This document shows positions 23,482 to 31,780 of a stretch of DNA of 64,000 nt, one piece after another; the first letter of the stretch is position 1, and each line of letters starts with the position of its first letter. A model generated the notes under the pieces. That model had not been told where the DNA came from. It made no database searches and worked only from the letters and a program-made list of their open reading frames with translations. The position numbers and the translations under genes were made by a program. Source of the DNA: Cohnella nanjingensis (GTDB lineage Bacteria > Bacillota > Bacilli > Paenibacillales > Paenibacillaceae); the NCBI RefSeq assembly GCF_014212125.1, contig NZ_JACJVP010000007.1:230423-294422 (forward strand), written 5' to 3'.

Positions 23482-24267
23482 ATGGGGACTTCTTCTAAGT
23501 ACTTGCAGCAGGAAGAGCGGGAAGGCGTGCTTCTCGCGATCATTCGGCGGGAAGAGAAACTGAACGCGATGAACGACGACTTGATGGCCGAATTGACGGA
23601 CTGCTTCCAGCGCCTTCAAGAGCGGAACGATATCCGGGCGGTCGTCCTGACCGGCACGGGCAAAGGGTTTATGGCCGGGGCGGATATCGAGGGATACAAC
23701 GGCTTCGACGTCGGTCGGTTTTTCGCTTTTCAGCAGAAGGGGCGCAGCCTGTACCGCGCCGTCGAAAGCTGCCCGCAACCCGTCATCGCTGCCGTTAACG
23801 GGTACGCGCTAGGCGGGGGATTCGAGCTCGCGCTTTCCTGCGATCTGGTCATCGCTTCGGAGAAGGCGAAGTTCGGGCTGCCGGAAGTGAAGCTGGGGCT
23901 CGTCCCCGGAGGAGGAGGCGTGCAGAAAATCGCGCGGATCGTCGGTCCGTTCGTGGCCAGGGAATTGACGATGACCGGACGGTTCGTGACCGCGGAGGAA
24001 GGTAAGGCGCTGGGGTTCGTCAATCAAGTAACGGAGCCGGACAAGCTGCTCGAAACCGCGACGGCGTTCGCGCGAACGATCGCGGATCAGGCGCCGTTGG
24101 CCGTTCAGGCGTTAAAGAGGCTGATCCACGAAGGCCGGGACGCCAGTCTCGAAACCGCGCAAGCGTACGACCGGTCTTATCTCGCCAACCTGTTCCATAG
24201 CGCGGACGGCAAAGAAGGCATCGCGGCTTTCTCGGAGAAAAGGACGCCCAAGTTTACCGGCAAATAG
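23482..24267 (+). CDS. Enoyl-CoA hydratase / isomerase (crotonase family)
   Basis: A 261-residue crotonase. The oxyanion-hole loops M-A-G-A-D-I and G-G-G-F are present, and both catalytic glutamates of true hydratases are kept: E115 (GGGFELALSCDL) and E135 (FGLPEVKLG). It should therefore be able to add water to an enoyl-CoA, though the acyl chain is unknown. It is the first gene of the island, 45 bases ahead of a CoA-transferase gene, behind an activator-type promoter. In this setting it probably acts on a short CoA ester formed by the transferase rather than in fatty-acid oxidation; no thiolase or acyl-CoA dehydrogenase is nearby. Confidence 0.88.
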   Translation: MGTSSKYLQQEEREGVLLAIIRREEKLNAMNDDLMAELTDCFQRLQERNDIRAVVLTGTGKGFMAGADIEGYNGFDVGRFFAFQQKGRSLYRAVESCPQPVIAAVNGYALGGGFELALSCDLVIASEKAKFGLPEVKLGLVPGGGGVQKIARIVGPFVARELTMTGRFVTAEEGKALGFVNQVTEPDKLLETATAFARTIADQAPLAVQALKRLIHEGRDASLETAQAYDRSYLANLFHSADGKEGIAAFSEKRTPKFTGK

Positions 24268-24311
24268 CCGCTTCCTTGCGCGCGGCGGAGGAAAGAGGAG
24301 GAGGATGAACG

Positions 24312-25502
24312 ATGATGGACAAAGCGCTTGCGGGCGTTAAGATTTTGGATTTTACGCATTTGCTGCAAGGACCGTTCGCTACGCAAATGTTCGGGGACCT
24401 CGGCGCGGACGTGATCAAGGTCGAACGCAAAGGCACCGGGGACAGCTACCGGGCCTGGACGTTTCTGAAATATTGGGTCGGCGGAACCGAATCGCCTTGT
24501 TATTTGGCTTTTAACCGGAATAAGCGGTCTCTGGCTTTGGACCTTAAAGCGGCCGCGACGAAAGAAATTATCTACAAGCTGGCGGCGGAATGCGACATCG
24601 TGGTGGAGAACTTCCGTCCCGGGGTCATGCAGAAGCTCGGGTTCGGGTACGAGGATCTTAAGAAAATCAATCCGCGGATCATCTACTGCTCCAGCACGGG
24701 TTACGGGCAGGACGGCCCTTACGCCGATCGTCCCGGCCAGGATTTGATGATCCAGTCGCTGAGCGGCTTGACGACGTTGACGGGACGCCAGGAAGATCCG
24801 CCGATCCCGCTGGGCACGGGAATCGCCGATCAGCTCGGCGCGTACAACATCGTATACGGGCTGCTGTCGGCTTTGTACTACAGGGAGAAAACCGGCAAAG
24901 GGCAGAAGCTGGAGATCAACCTGTATCAATGTTTGCTGACCCATCAGTTGCAGGAGTTCGCCGTTACGCTCAATTCGGGCAAGCTGTTCGATCGCCCCCA
25001 TTCCGGCATCGCCCACCCGGGGCAATCGGCGCCGTTCGGCATTTACCGCACGTCCGACGGATACATGTGCATCTCCGTTAACCCGATTCCGGTACTTGCC
25101 GAAGTGCTCGAAGACGAGGGCTTGAACGCTTACGACGACCCTCGGACGCTCTACGATAAGCGCGACGAAGTGTTTTTCCGCATTCAAGCGAGCGTGGTGA
25201 TGAATACGACGGCGTATTGGGTAGAGAAAATGCTGGAGCGGGACATGTGGGTATCCGAAGTCAAAAACCACCTGGAAGCCGAACAAGATCCGCAAGCGAT
25301 CCATCTTGGAGCATTCGCCTCCTACGAGCATCCGACCGCAGGGACGGTACGGACGGTCAACATTCCCGTGAAATTCAGCGAGACGCCCGGGGAGATCGGG
25401 CGCCATCCGCCGCGGATCGGGGAACACAACGAGGAAATTTTGCGGGAACTCGGCTATTCGGACGAAGAGATTGCCGGCATGCAACGCGACGGCGTTCTGT
25501 AA
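24312..25502 (+). CDS. CaiB/BaiF-family (class III) CoA-transferase
   Basis: A 396-residue class III CoA-transferase, a family that moves CoA between carboxylic acids through an aspartyl-CoA intermediate, for example formyl-CoA:oxalate and carnitine CoA-transferases. The N-terminus GVKILDFTHLLQGPFATQMF, then FGDLGADVIKVERKGTGD, is diagnostic; the likely catalytic Asp is in R-P-G-Q-D-L-M-I-Q. The C-terminal fold returns with GRHPPRIGEHNEEIL. The double ATG at 24312/24315 follows AGGAGGAGG. Its tight pairing with the crotonase suggests activation of an acid as a CoA ester followed by hydration. The acid is unknown. Confidence 0.88.
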   Translation: MMDKALAGVKILDFTHLLQGPFATQMFGDLGADVIKVERKGTGDSYRAWTFLKYWVGGTESPCYLAFNRNKRSLALDLKAAATKEIIYKLAAECDIVVENFRPGVMQKLGFGYEDLKKINPRIIYCSSTGYGQDGPYADRPGQDLMIQSLSGLTTLTGRQEDPPIPLGTGIADQLGAYNIVYGLLSALYYREKTGKGQKLEINLYQCLLTHQLQEFAVTLNSGKLFDRPHSGIAHPGQSAPFGIYRTSDGYMCISVNPIPVLAEVLEDEGLNAYDDPRTLYDKRDEVFFRIQASVVMNTTAYWVEKMLERDMWVSEVKNHLEAEQDPQAIHLGAFASYEHPTAGTVRTVNIPVKFSETPGEIGRHPPRIGEHNEEILRELGYSDEEIAGMQRDGVL

Positions 25503-25526
25503 TCGGCCGAACGGAGGAATCGATCG

Positions 25527-26705
25527 ATGGTGAAGCTAAGAGGCATGACGTGGAACCATGTCAGAGGTTATGCGCCGCTAACGGCGGCGACGGAGAAGTT
25601 CCGCGAATCGCATCCGGGGGTAGAGATCTCGTGGGATCGCCGTTCCTTAAAAGACTTCGGGGACTATCCCGTGGACCGGCTCGCGAGAGAATACGACATC
25701 TTGCTGATCGATCACCCGCATGTCGGCATCAGCGCGAGCCAGAACGTACTCGTGCCGCTCGACGAGAATATTCCCGCCTCTTATCTGCGGGATCAAGAGG
25801 AGAACTCGGTAGGACCGAGCCACGTCAGCTACCGGTGGGATGAGCGGCAATGGGCGCTCGCGGTCGACGCCGCCGCCCAGGTCGCGTCCTATCGGCCCGA
25901 CTTGATGAACGAGCGGGACGTGCCGCGCACGTGGCGGCACGCGCTAGACCTGGCCAAGAGGTCGGCCGGCGCTTCCGGAAGCCGAGTAGGGTGGCCTCTC
26001 TGCCCTACCGACGCCATGTGCAGTTTCTTGAGCTTATGCGCCGGCATCGACGGACCGCGCTTCTTCGATGAATCAGGCGGAATAGAGAGCTCCGTCGGCG
26101 AAGCGGCGATCGATCTGATCTTCGAACTGCTGCCGTATCTGCATCCGTCTTCGCTGGACAGCAATCCGATTCAACTGTACGATCGGATGGCGTCCGGAGA
26201 CGAGATCGCTTACGTTCCATGCGCGTTCGGGTATACGAACTACGCCAGACCGGGCTTCGCGGCAAGTCTTCTCCGGTTCGCCGATATTCCGGCGATTTCC
26301 CGCGAGCCCCGCGGCAGCTTGCTCGGCGGCGTCGGCATCGCGGTGTCGGCTTTATCGTCGCATGTACCGCTCGCGGTCGAATTCGCCATGTTCGCGGCAA
26401 GCGGCGACGTGCAGCGCACGCTTTACGTCGAGAACGGCGGTCAGCCGGGCCATGCCGCCGCGTGGCGGGACGCGGAAGCGAACGAGAGGTGCGGCGGCTT
26501 TTTCGAGAGTACGCTGCGTACGATGGAGCTCAGCTATATGCGGCCGCGCAACAAGGCTTTCCCGGAATTCCAGGAGAAGGCCGGAATCGTCTTGCACGGG
26601 GCGATCAAGCGTCGCGCCGCGGGAGATTCCATCTCCCCTGCGGCCGTCGCGGAAGCGATGAATTCGCTCTATCGGCAATGTCTGTCCTCCGGGAAAAGTC
26701 ATTAA
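25527..26705 (+). CDS. Solute-binding-protein-like protein without a signal peptide
   Basis: A 392-residue protein whose fold pattern is that of an ABC sugar-binding protein: MTWNHVRGYAPLTAATEKFR as the first strand-helix, YDILLIDHP, PRTWRHALDLAKRSAG, and a LGGVGIAVSALSSHVPLAVE hinge segment. It lacks both a signal peptide and a lipobox cysteine, so it should stay in the cytosol. It lies between the CoA-transferase (24 bases upstream) and a genuine lipoprotein binding protein. It might be an intracellular ligand sensor or a repurposed enzyme. The start at 25527 follows CGGAGGA; no upstream extension restores a signal sequence. Confidence 0.7.
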   Translation: MVKLRGMTWNHVRGYAPLTAATEKFRESHPGVEISWDRRSLKDFGDYPVDRLAREYDILLIDHPHVGISASQNVLVPLDENIPASYLRDQEENSVGPSHVSYRWDERQWALAVDAAAQVASYRPDLMNERDVPRTWRHALDLAKRSAGASGSRVGWPLCPTDAMCSFLSLCAGIDGPRFFDESGGIESSVGEAAIDLIFELLPYLHPSSLDSNPIQLYDRMASGDEIAYVPCAFGYTNYARPGFAASLLRFADIPAISREPRGSLLGGVGIAVSALSSHVPLAVEFAMFAASGDVQRTLYVENGGQPGHAAAWRDAEANERCGGFFESTLRTMELSYMRPRNKAFPEFQEKAGIVLHGAIKRRAAGDSISPAAVAEAMNSLYRQCLSSGKSH

Positions 26706-26708
26706 GGA

Positions 26709-26764
26709 TTCGTTATCGAAGTTAAATCTCGGTTATATCCCGTCTTCGTCCGTGCCTATATGAT
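26709..26764 (+). promoter_or_regulatory. Second copy of the activator box, before the binding-protein gene
   Basis: The 30-bp block at 26709-26738 (core TTATCGAAGTTAAATCTCGG) differs from that at 23383 by one base and is followed, again 20 bases later, by TATGAT (26759-26764). It starts four bases after the preceding stop codon, giving the transporter genes their own promoter. Confidence 0.72.
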
Positions 26765-26807
26765 GAGATTGTAAAACACGTACACTCTCTTAGGGGGTTC
26801 AGCTTCT

Positions 26808-28151
26808 ATGAAAAAGAAATTAATCGGTACCGGCACTGCGATTCTTGTAACCGCTAGCATTCTCGCCGGGTGCGGCGGCAATGACGCTCCCGCGGCGTCG
26901 TCTCCGGCAAGCACGGCCTCCGGCTCCGCGCCGGCGGCATCGGACAAGCCGTTCGCGGGCCAGACGGTCACGCTGGTTACGGCCAACCATCCATGGTCGG
27001 AAGCGATCACGCCGCTTCTGCCGGAATTCGAGGCCGCAACGGGCATTAAAGTCAAAGTCGAAAATTACTTCGAAGACCAACTGACCCAGAAGCTGACCGT
27101 TCAGTTCACCGCGAGTTCGGAGACGCCGGACGTCTTCATGTACCGTCCGCTTCAAGACGGTCGTCTCTTCTTCAAGAACGGCTGGATCGCGCCGCTGGAC
27201 GACTACGCGAAGAAAGACGCCGACTACGACTTCGCCGACATCTCCGCGTCGGCGGTCAACACGACGACGATCGACGGCAAGCTTGCCGGCATTCCGATCA
27301 TTACGGAGCGCGGCGTCCTGTACTACCGGAAGGATCTGCTGGAGCAAGCGGGCATTCCGGTGCCGAAGACGCTCGACGAGCTGGTCGCCGCGGCGAAGAA
27401 GCTGCACGATCCGGGTTCCGAAATGTACGGCTTCGTCGCGCGGGGTCAACGTTCTCCGCTCGTGACCCAGCTCGCTTCGTACCTCTTCTCCGAGGGCGGA
27501 GACTTCATCACCGATGGCAAAGCGTCCATCAACACGCCCGAAGCGGTTAAAGCGATGACGACGTACGGCACGCTGCTTAAGGATTCCGGGCCTCCGGGGG
27601 TGCTCAATATGTCTTGGCCGCAAGCGTTCGGCATCTTCGCGCAAGGTAAAGTCGCGTTCCTGACGGATGCGGATTCCTTGTACACGAACGCCATCGACCC
27701 GGAGAAATCGAAGATCGGCGACAAAGTCGGCTTCGCGTTGTTCCCGGCGGGAGCGGCGGGTTCCAAGCCGGTGAACGTAACGGCATGGGCGCTGTCGATC
27801 AACGAGAGATCGAAAAACAAAGACGCCGCGTGGGAATTGATCCAATGGGCGACCAACAAGGAAAACGTCTTGAAGACGCAGCAGAAAGGAAATCCCGGCG
27901 CCCGGAATTCCGTATGGGACAACCCGGAAGCGACGAAGACGTTCCCCGAAGAGCTGGTGCCGATCATCAAAGAGTCCATCGCGAACGGCGTAGGCCATGA
28001 TCGTCCGCTCGTCGTGGCCGTAGGCGAAGCGCGCGACGCGGTCGGAGAAGTGGTCATGAGAGTGATCACCGGCGACAAGGACGTTCAAGGCGCGGCGGAT
28101 AAAGCGAACGCCAATCTGCAAGCCATCATCGACAAGGACAGCAAAAGGTAA
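26808..28151 (+). CDS. Sugar ABC transporter binding lipoprotein
   Basis: A 447-residue extracellular binding protein of the MalE-like group. The signal peptide ends in a lipobox (A-S-I-L-A-G-C at about 22), so it is lipid-anchored outside the membrane; an Ala/Ser-rich linker follows, then TVTLVTANHPWSEAITPLLP and ELTQKL-type sugar-binding protein segments (FTASSETPDVFMYRPLQDGR, GVLYYRKDLLEQAGIPVPKT). The ATG at 26808 is preceded by a GGGGG-type ribosome site. It has its own activator-box promoter and is followed by two permease genes; no ATPase gene is present, so a shared MsmX-like ATPase is expected. The sugar is unknown. Confidence 0.9.
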   Translation: MKKKLIGTGTAILVTASILAGCGGNDAPAASSPASTASGSAPAASDKPFAGQTVTLVTANHPWSEAITPLLPEFEAATGIKVKVENYFEDQLTQKLTVQFTASSETPDVFMYRPLQDGRLFFKNGWIAPLDDYAKKDADYDFADISASAVNTTTIDGKLAGIPIITERGVLYYRKDLLEQAGIPVPKTLDELVAAAKKLHDPGSEMYGFVARGQRSPLVTQLASYLFSEGGDFITDGKASINTPEAVKAMTTYGTLLKDSGPPGVLNMSWPQAFGIFAQGKVAFLTDADSLYTNAIDPEKSKIGDKVGFALFPAGAAGSKPVNVTAWALSINERSKNKDAAWELIQWATNKENVLKTQQKGNPGARNSVWDNPEATKTFPEELVPIIKESIANGVGHDRPLVVAVGEARDAVGEVVMRVITGDKDVQGAADKANANLQAIIDKDSKR

Positions 28152-28179
28152 TTTTCTCTTCTTGGGGCTCGAGCCCCCG

Positions 28180-28215
28180 TTCAAGGGCCATAGATTTCGG
28201 AACATGGCCCTTGAA
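28180..28215 (+). repeat. Intercistronic hairpin between binding protein and permease
   Basis: TTCAAGGGCCAT (28180-28191) and ATGGCCCTTGAA (28204-28215) are perfect 12-bp arms with a 12-base loop, preceded by a GGGGCTCGAGCCCC palindrome (28163-28176). There is no T-run, so it is more likely an mRNA-stability element favouring excess binding protein. Confidence 0.6.
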
Positions 28216-28239
28216 ACGGTTTTGGAAAGGATGATACGC

Positions 28240-29118
28240 ATGCGTTATAATTGGACCGATCGCAACTTGAAGTGGATGTACATCCTGCCCGCGCTTGTTT
28301 TCGTGCTTGTCATGATGCTATTCCCGATCGCTTATACGGTATGGATCAGTTTCTACGAGTGGAGCATGTCCGCGATTACGCCTCCGGCTTTCGTCGGGCT
28401 TGCGAATTATATGGACCTGTTCAAGGACGAGCGGTTTTTGGACTCCGTATTCAATACGTTTTATTTTACGATTGTCGCGTTGATCGCCGAGATGGTTCTC
28501 GGTCTCGCGATCGCGGTGCTGTTCAACCGTTCCTTCAGAGGAAAAAATATCGCCAAAACGTTGTTCCTGCTGCCGATGGTCGCTACGCCGGTAGCGATGG
28601 GCCTCGTGTGGATGCTGATCTACGAACCGACGATCGGCGCCGCGAATACGATTCTGAAGACGATCGGCATCGAGCCGCAGCTCTTTCTCGCTTCCATGAC
28701 GCAAGTCATTCCGTCCTTGATCGTGGTCGACGTGTGGCAATGGACGCCGATGGTCGCGCTTATTCTGATGGCGGGGTTGTCCACGCTGCCCGTGGATCCT
28801 TACGAATCGGCCGACGTGGACGGGGCTACCGCTTGGCAGAAGTTCGTGCACATTACGTTGCCGCTGCTCAAGCCGACGATCATCATTGCTCTGATGCTCC
28901 GTCTAATAGACGTGCTCAAGACATTCGATATCATCTATGCCACGACGCAAGGCGGTCCTAACTTCAAATCGGAAACGCTTAATATTTACGGTTACGTGCT
29001 CGGCTTCCAATACTTCAAAATGGGCTCGACCTCCGCGCTGCTGGTTATTTTCTTCCTGATCGTCATGGCGTTTACGCTGCTGCTGATCTGGATGAAGAAA
29101 CGATTGGAGGCGGCGTGA
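28240..29118 (+). CDS. Sugar ABC transporter permease (MalF-like)
   Basis: A 292-residue inner-membrane permease with six helices. The ATPase-contact loop (EAA motif) reads YESADVDGATAWQKFVHITL followed by PLLKPT. ATG 28240 is used because GGAAAGG abuts the ATG at 28231 and is nine bases from this one. It overlaps the next permease gene by one base (TGATG), so translation is coupled. It forms a heterodimer with the next product and works with the lipoprotein above. Confidence 0.92.
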   Translation: MRYNWTDRNLKWMYILPALVFVLVMMLFPIAYTVWISFYEWSMSAITPPAFVGLANYMDLFKDERFLDSVFNTFYFTIVALIAEMVLGLAIAVLFNRSFRGKNIAKTLFLLPMVATPVAMGLVWMLIYEPTIGAANTILKTIGIEPQLFLASMTQVIPSLIVVDVWQWTPMVALILMAGLSTLPVDPYESADVDGATAWQKFVHITLPLLKPTIIIALMLRLIDVLKTFDIIYATTQGGPNFKSETLNIYGYVLGFQYFKMGSTSALLVIFFLIVMAFTLLLIWMKKRLEAA

Positions 29119-29933
29119 TGAATAAGAAGAAAATGACGAAGTTCGTTCTGGCGGCATTGACCGTGCTAGTCTTGCTTGTGTTCGTCTTCCCGTTCGTCTG
29201 GATGCTGCTCGCGTCCTTCAAGACGCAATCGCAGATTATGTCCAACGACCAGACGTTCGTGTTTACGCCGACGACCGATAATTACGTCAACGTCTTTCGG
29301 CAATACGATTTCCTGAAATATATCGTGAATAGTATGATCGTCGCGATCGTGTCGACCTTGCTGTCGCTCTTGCTCGGATTGCCGGCGGCCTATTCGATCG
29401 CCAAATACAGATTGCAGGGTCTCGGGCTCATCATCCTTGTCGCCCGAATCGTGCCCGGCATTTCGTTCCTGATTCCGTGGTACATTATTTTCTCGAAGTT
29501 AAAATTGGTAGATTCCTACGTGTCGCTCGTATTGAGCCATATGCTGGTCGGTTTGCCTTTTATCGTCTGGATCATGATCTCGTTCTTCGAGAAGCTTCCG
29601 CACGAGGTGGAGGAAGCCGGGGCGATCGACGGTTGTTCGCCGCATCAGGTGTTCCGGCGCATCGTGCTGCCGATGTCCGGCGCGGGCATCATTACGTCGT
29701 CGCTGCTATCCTTTATTTTCTCGTGGAACAATTTCATGTTCTCTATCATTCTAGCCGGCGATAAGACGAAAACGTTACCAATTGCGGTATTCAATTTTAT
29801 GTCCTACGCTGAGATCAACTGGGGAGGATTAATGGCCGCGGCCTGCATCATTACCCTTCCCGTGCTCGTCATAGCCTTGATCGCCCAACGGTACGTGGTC
29901 AGCGGACTTTCCGCGGGTGCCGTCAAAGGATAA
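29118..29933 (+). CDS. Sugar ABC transporter permease (MalG-like)
   Basis: A 271-residue permease with six helices, opening with a basic stretch and VLVLLVFVFPFVWMLLASFK, and carrying the EAA loop EVEEAGAIDGCSPHQVFRRI followed by VLPMS. ATG 29118 overlaps the preceding TGA and has GGAGG seven bases upstream; GTG 29115 is less likely. It is the second half of the transport channel. A 83-base gap separates it from the sensor kinase gene. Confidence 0.92.
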   Translation: MNKKKMTKFVLAALTVLVLLVFVFPFVWMLLASFKTQSQIMSNDQTFVFTPTTDNYVNVFRQYDFLKYIVNSMIVAIVSTLLSLLLGLPAAYSIAKYRLQGLGLIILVARIVPGISFLIPWYIIFSKLKLVDSYVSLVLSHMLVGLPFIVWIMISFFEKLPHEVEEAGAIDGCSPHQVFRRIVLPMSGAGIITSSLLSFIFSWNNFMFSIILAGDKTKTLPIAVFNFMSYAEINWGGLMAAACIITLPVLVIALIAQRYVVSGLSAGAVKG

Positions 29934-30016
29934 GGGAAGCCGTCGGATAGGCGGACGGGCGCGATCGCAGGCTCGGGAACGGCAGCGCTCGTCCTATGTC
30001 CAAAGGGGGAGAGCGG

Positions 30017-31780
30017 ATGTTCAGACATCATACTTTTCGCAAAATGGTTCTCCTGCTCTTCCTTCTGCTGCTTCCAATCCTGATTTTGTACAGCGTTTCC
30101 ACGAGCACGAGCACGGAAGTCGTGCGCAAGCAAATCGAGACGACGAACCTGAACCAGCTGACGTTCCTCATGAATCAGTTGGATACGAATATCGAACAGC
30201 TCTCCATGTTTCCGGTATTGCTGAGCTACGATCCGTACATCCGGGAATATCTCGATCGCCGTCCGGCTCTGGAGTTCGACGCGCGCAACGCGGAATACCG
30301 GATTATGGAGAAGCTGAGCCTGCAGAGCGTATCGAACGGCTGGAAGAACGACTTATCCGTGATCCTGCCCCAAGAGCGGCGGAGCCTATCGTCCAATATC
30401 TTCTTGACGGATTCCGATCGGGAGATGAAGGGGCCCGTCTATACGCGTTGGACTTACCAGGCGGAAAGAGCGGGCGGCGACAAAGGCGACCGGTACTTCG
30501 TTCACGAGATCGGAGAACCCGCCAAGGAAAGGGTTAAGGAATCGGCCAGCGCCGTGTTCCGGGTGCGATTCGGTACGAGCAACCTGACCTCGATGCTGGA
30601 CGCTTACAAGAACGGCAAGAACAACGATCCATTTCTGTATTTGCCCGGAGAACTGCCGATCCTTAACGGTACTTCGTCCGAGGAGAAGACGCGGCAATTG
30701 ATCGATCGGTTGAACCGGGATGCGATCACCGAATCCGATACCGGACAGCGGCTCGTGAAGCTCGGCGAGGAGCAGTATCTGGTCAGCTACGCAAAGTCCA
30801 AGCAATTGAGCTGGTACCTGATCGATTATACGCCTTACCAGAGCGTCATCACGCCGATTACGGAGCAACGGAACTTCTTCTATGTCATTATCGGCCTGTT
30901 GCTCGTCCTAGCGGTCGGAGCGTCGTTCCTGCTGTACCGGAACGTGCAGCGGCCGCTCGGGAAACTGATCGGCAACGTGCAGCGGATCAAGCGGGGAGAT
31001 TACTCGGCGCGCATTCGTTATCAGGCCAAGAACGAGTTCGACTATCTCATCTTCCAATTCAACGAGATGGCGGGCCAGATTCAGCTTCTGATCGAAGACG
31101 TTTACGCGGAGAAGCTAAGATCCCGCGAAGCGACGCTCAAACAGCTGCAATCGCAGATCAACCCGCACTTTTTGTATAATTCGCTGTTCTTCATTATCAA
31201 TTCCGCGGCGATGGACGATCGGGAGTCGGTCGTGAAAATGTCGCAGAACCTGGCGCAATATTACCGGTATACGACGCGGGTGGAAAACCAATCCGCGACG
31301 CTGGAAGAGGAACTGGGGCTCGTTCGCAATTACCTGAGCATTCAAAGCCTGCGCATGGGCCGCGTCCAGTTCGAGATCGACGTGCCGGAGAAGATGCTCG
31401 CGCTGGAGTTGCCGAGGCTGATCTTGCAGCCGATCGTGGAGAACGCGATCGTCCACGGCATCGAGAAGTCGCCGGACGGCGGGATGATTACGATTACGGG
31501 CAAGCAGGACGACCGGTACAATATGATTTTCGTGGAGGACGACGGGGCCGGCATGGAGCCGGAGCGGCTGCGCGATCTGCAGGCCGAACTGACGCAGCCG
31601 ATGTCGGAAGAAATCGGCTGCGGGACCTGGAACGTGCACCGTCGCCTGCAATACCGGTTCGGCGGGCAATCGGGCTTGACGTTCGAGCAGCTGCCGATGG
31701 GCGGCTTCAGCGCGACGATCAAGTGGACGCGCGACGAGGAAAAGGAAGCGCCGAAATATCCGGACGAGGAGGCCGAATGA
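30017..31780 (+). CDS. Sensor histidine kinase (YesM-like)
   Basis: A 587-residue membrane kinase. TM1 is about residues 10-30 and TM2 about 286-306, with a 255-residue extracellular sensing region between them. A HAMP segment (NVQRPLGKLIGNVQRIKRGD) follows, then the His_kinase box QSQINPHFLYNSLFF with phospho-acceptor His384, and a HATPase with N-A-I-V-H-G-I and DDGAGM. The ATG at 30017 follows GGGGGAG; ATG 29996 is possible. The stop overlaps the response-regulator start by four bases (ATGA). It probably senses the sugar, perhaps with the binding protein, and controls the island's promoters. Confidence 0.92.
   Translation: MFRHHTFRKMVLLLFLLLLPILILYSVSTSTSTEVVRKQIETTNLNQLTFLMNQLDTNIEQLSMFPVLLSYDPYIREYLDRRPALEFDARNAEYRIMEKLSLQSVSNGWKNDLSVILPQERRSLSSNIFLTDSDREMKGPVYTRWTYQAERAGGDKGDRYFVHEIGEPAKERVKESASAVFRVRFGTSNLTSMLDAYKNGKNNDPFLYLPGELPILNGTSSEEKTRQLIDRLNRDAITESDTGQRLVKLGEEQYLVSYAKSKQLSWYLIDYTPYQSVITPITEQRNFFYVIIGLLLVLAVGASFLLYRNVQRPLGKLIGNVQRIKRGDYSARIRYQAKNEFDYLIFQFNEMAGQIQLLIEDVYAEKLRSREATLKQLQSQINPHFLYNSLFFIINSAAMDDRESVVKMSQNLAQYYRYTTRVENQSATLEEELGLVRNYLSIQSLRMGRVQFEIDVPEKMLALELPRLILQPIVENAIVHGIEKSPDGGMITITGKQDDRYNMIFVEDDGAGMEPERLRDLQAELTQPMSEEIGCGTWNVHRRLQYRFGGQSGLTFEQLPMGGFSATIKWTRDEEKEAPKYPDEEAE

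Noticed and set aside
24177..25484. 435-codon minus-strand open frame opposite the CoA-transferase
   Set aside because: Shadow frame of a strongly recognised CaiB-family gene.
28204..28224. Catabolite-response (cre) element at TTGAAACGGTTTTGG
   Set aside because: The spacing of the conserved bases does not fit the cre consensus, and the sequence overlaps an intercistronic hairpin arm.
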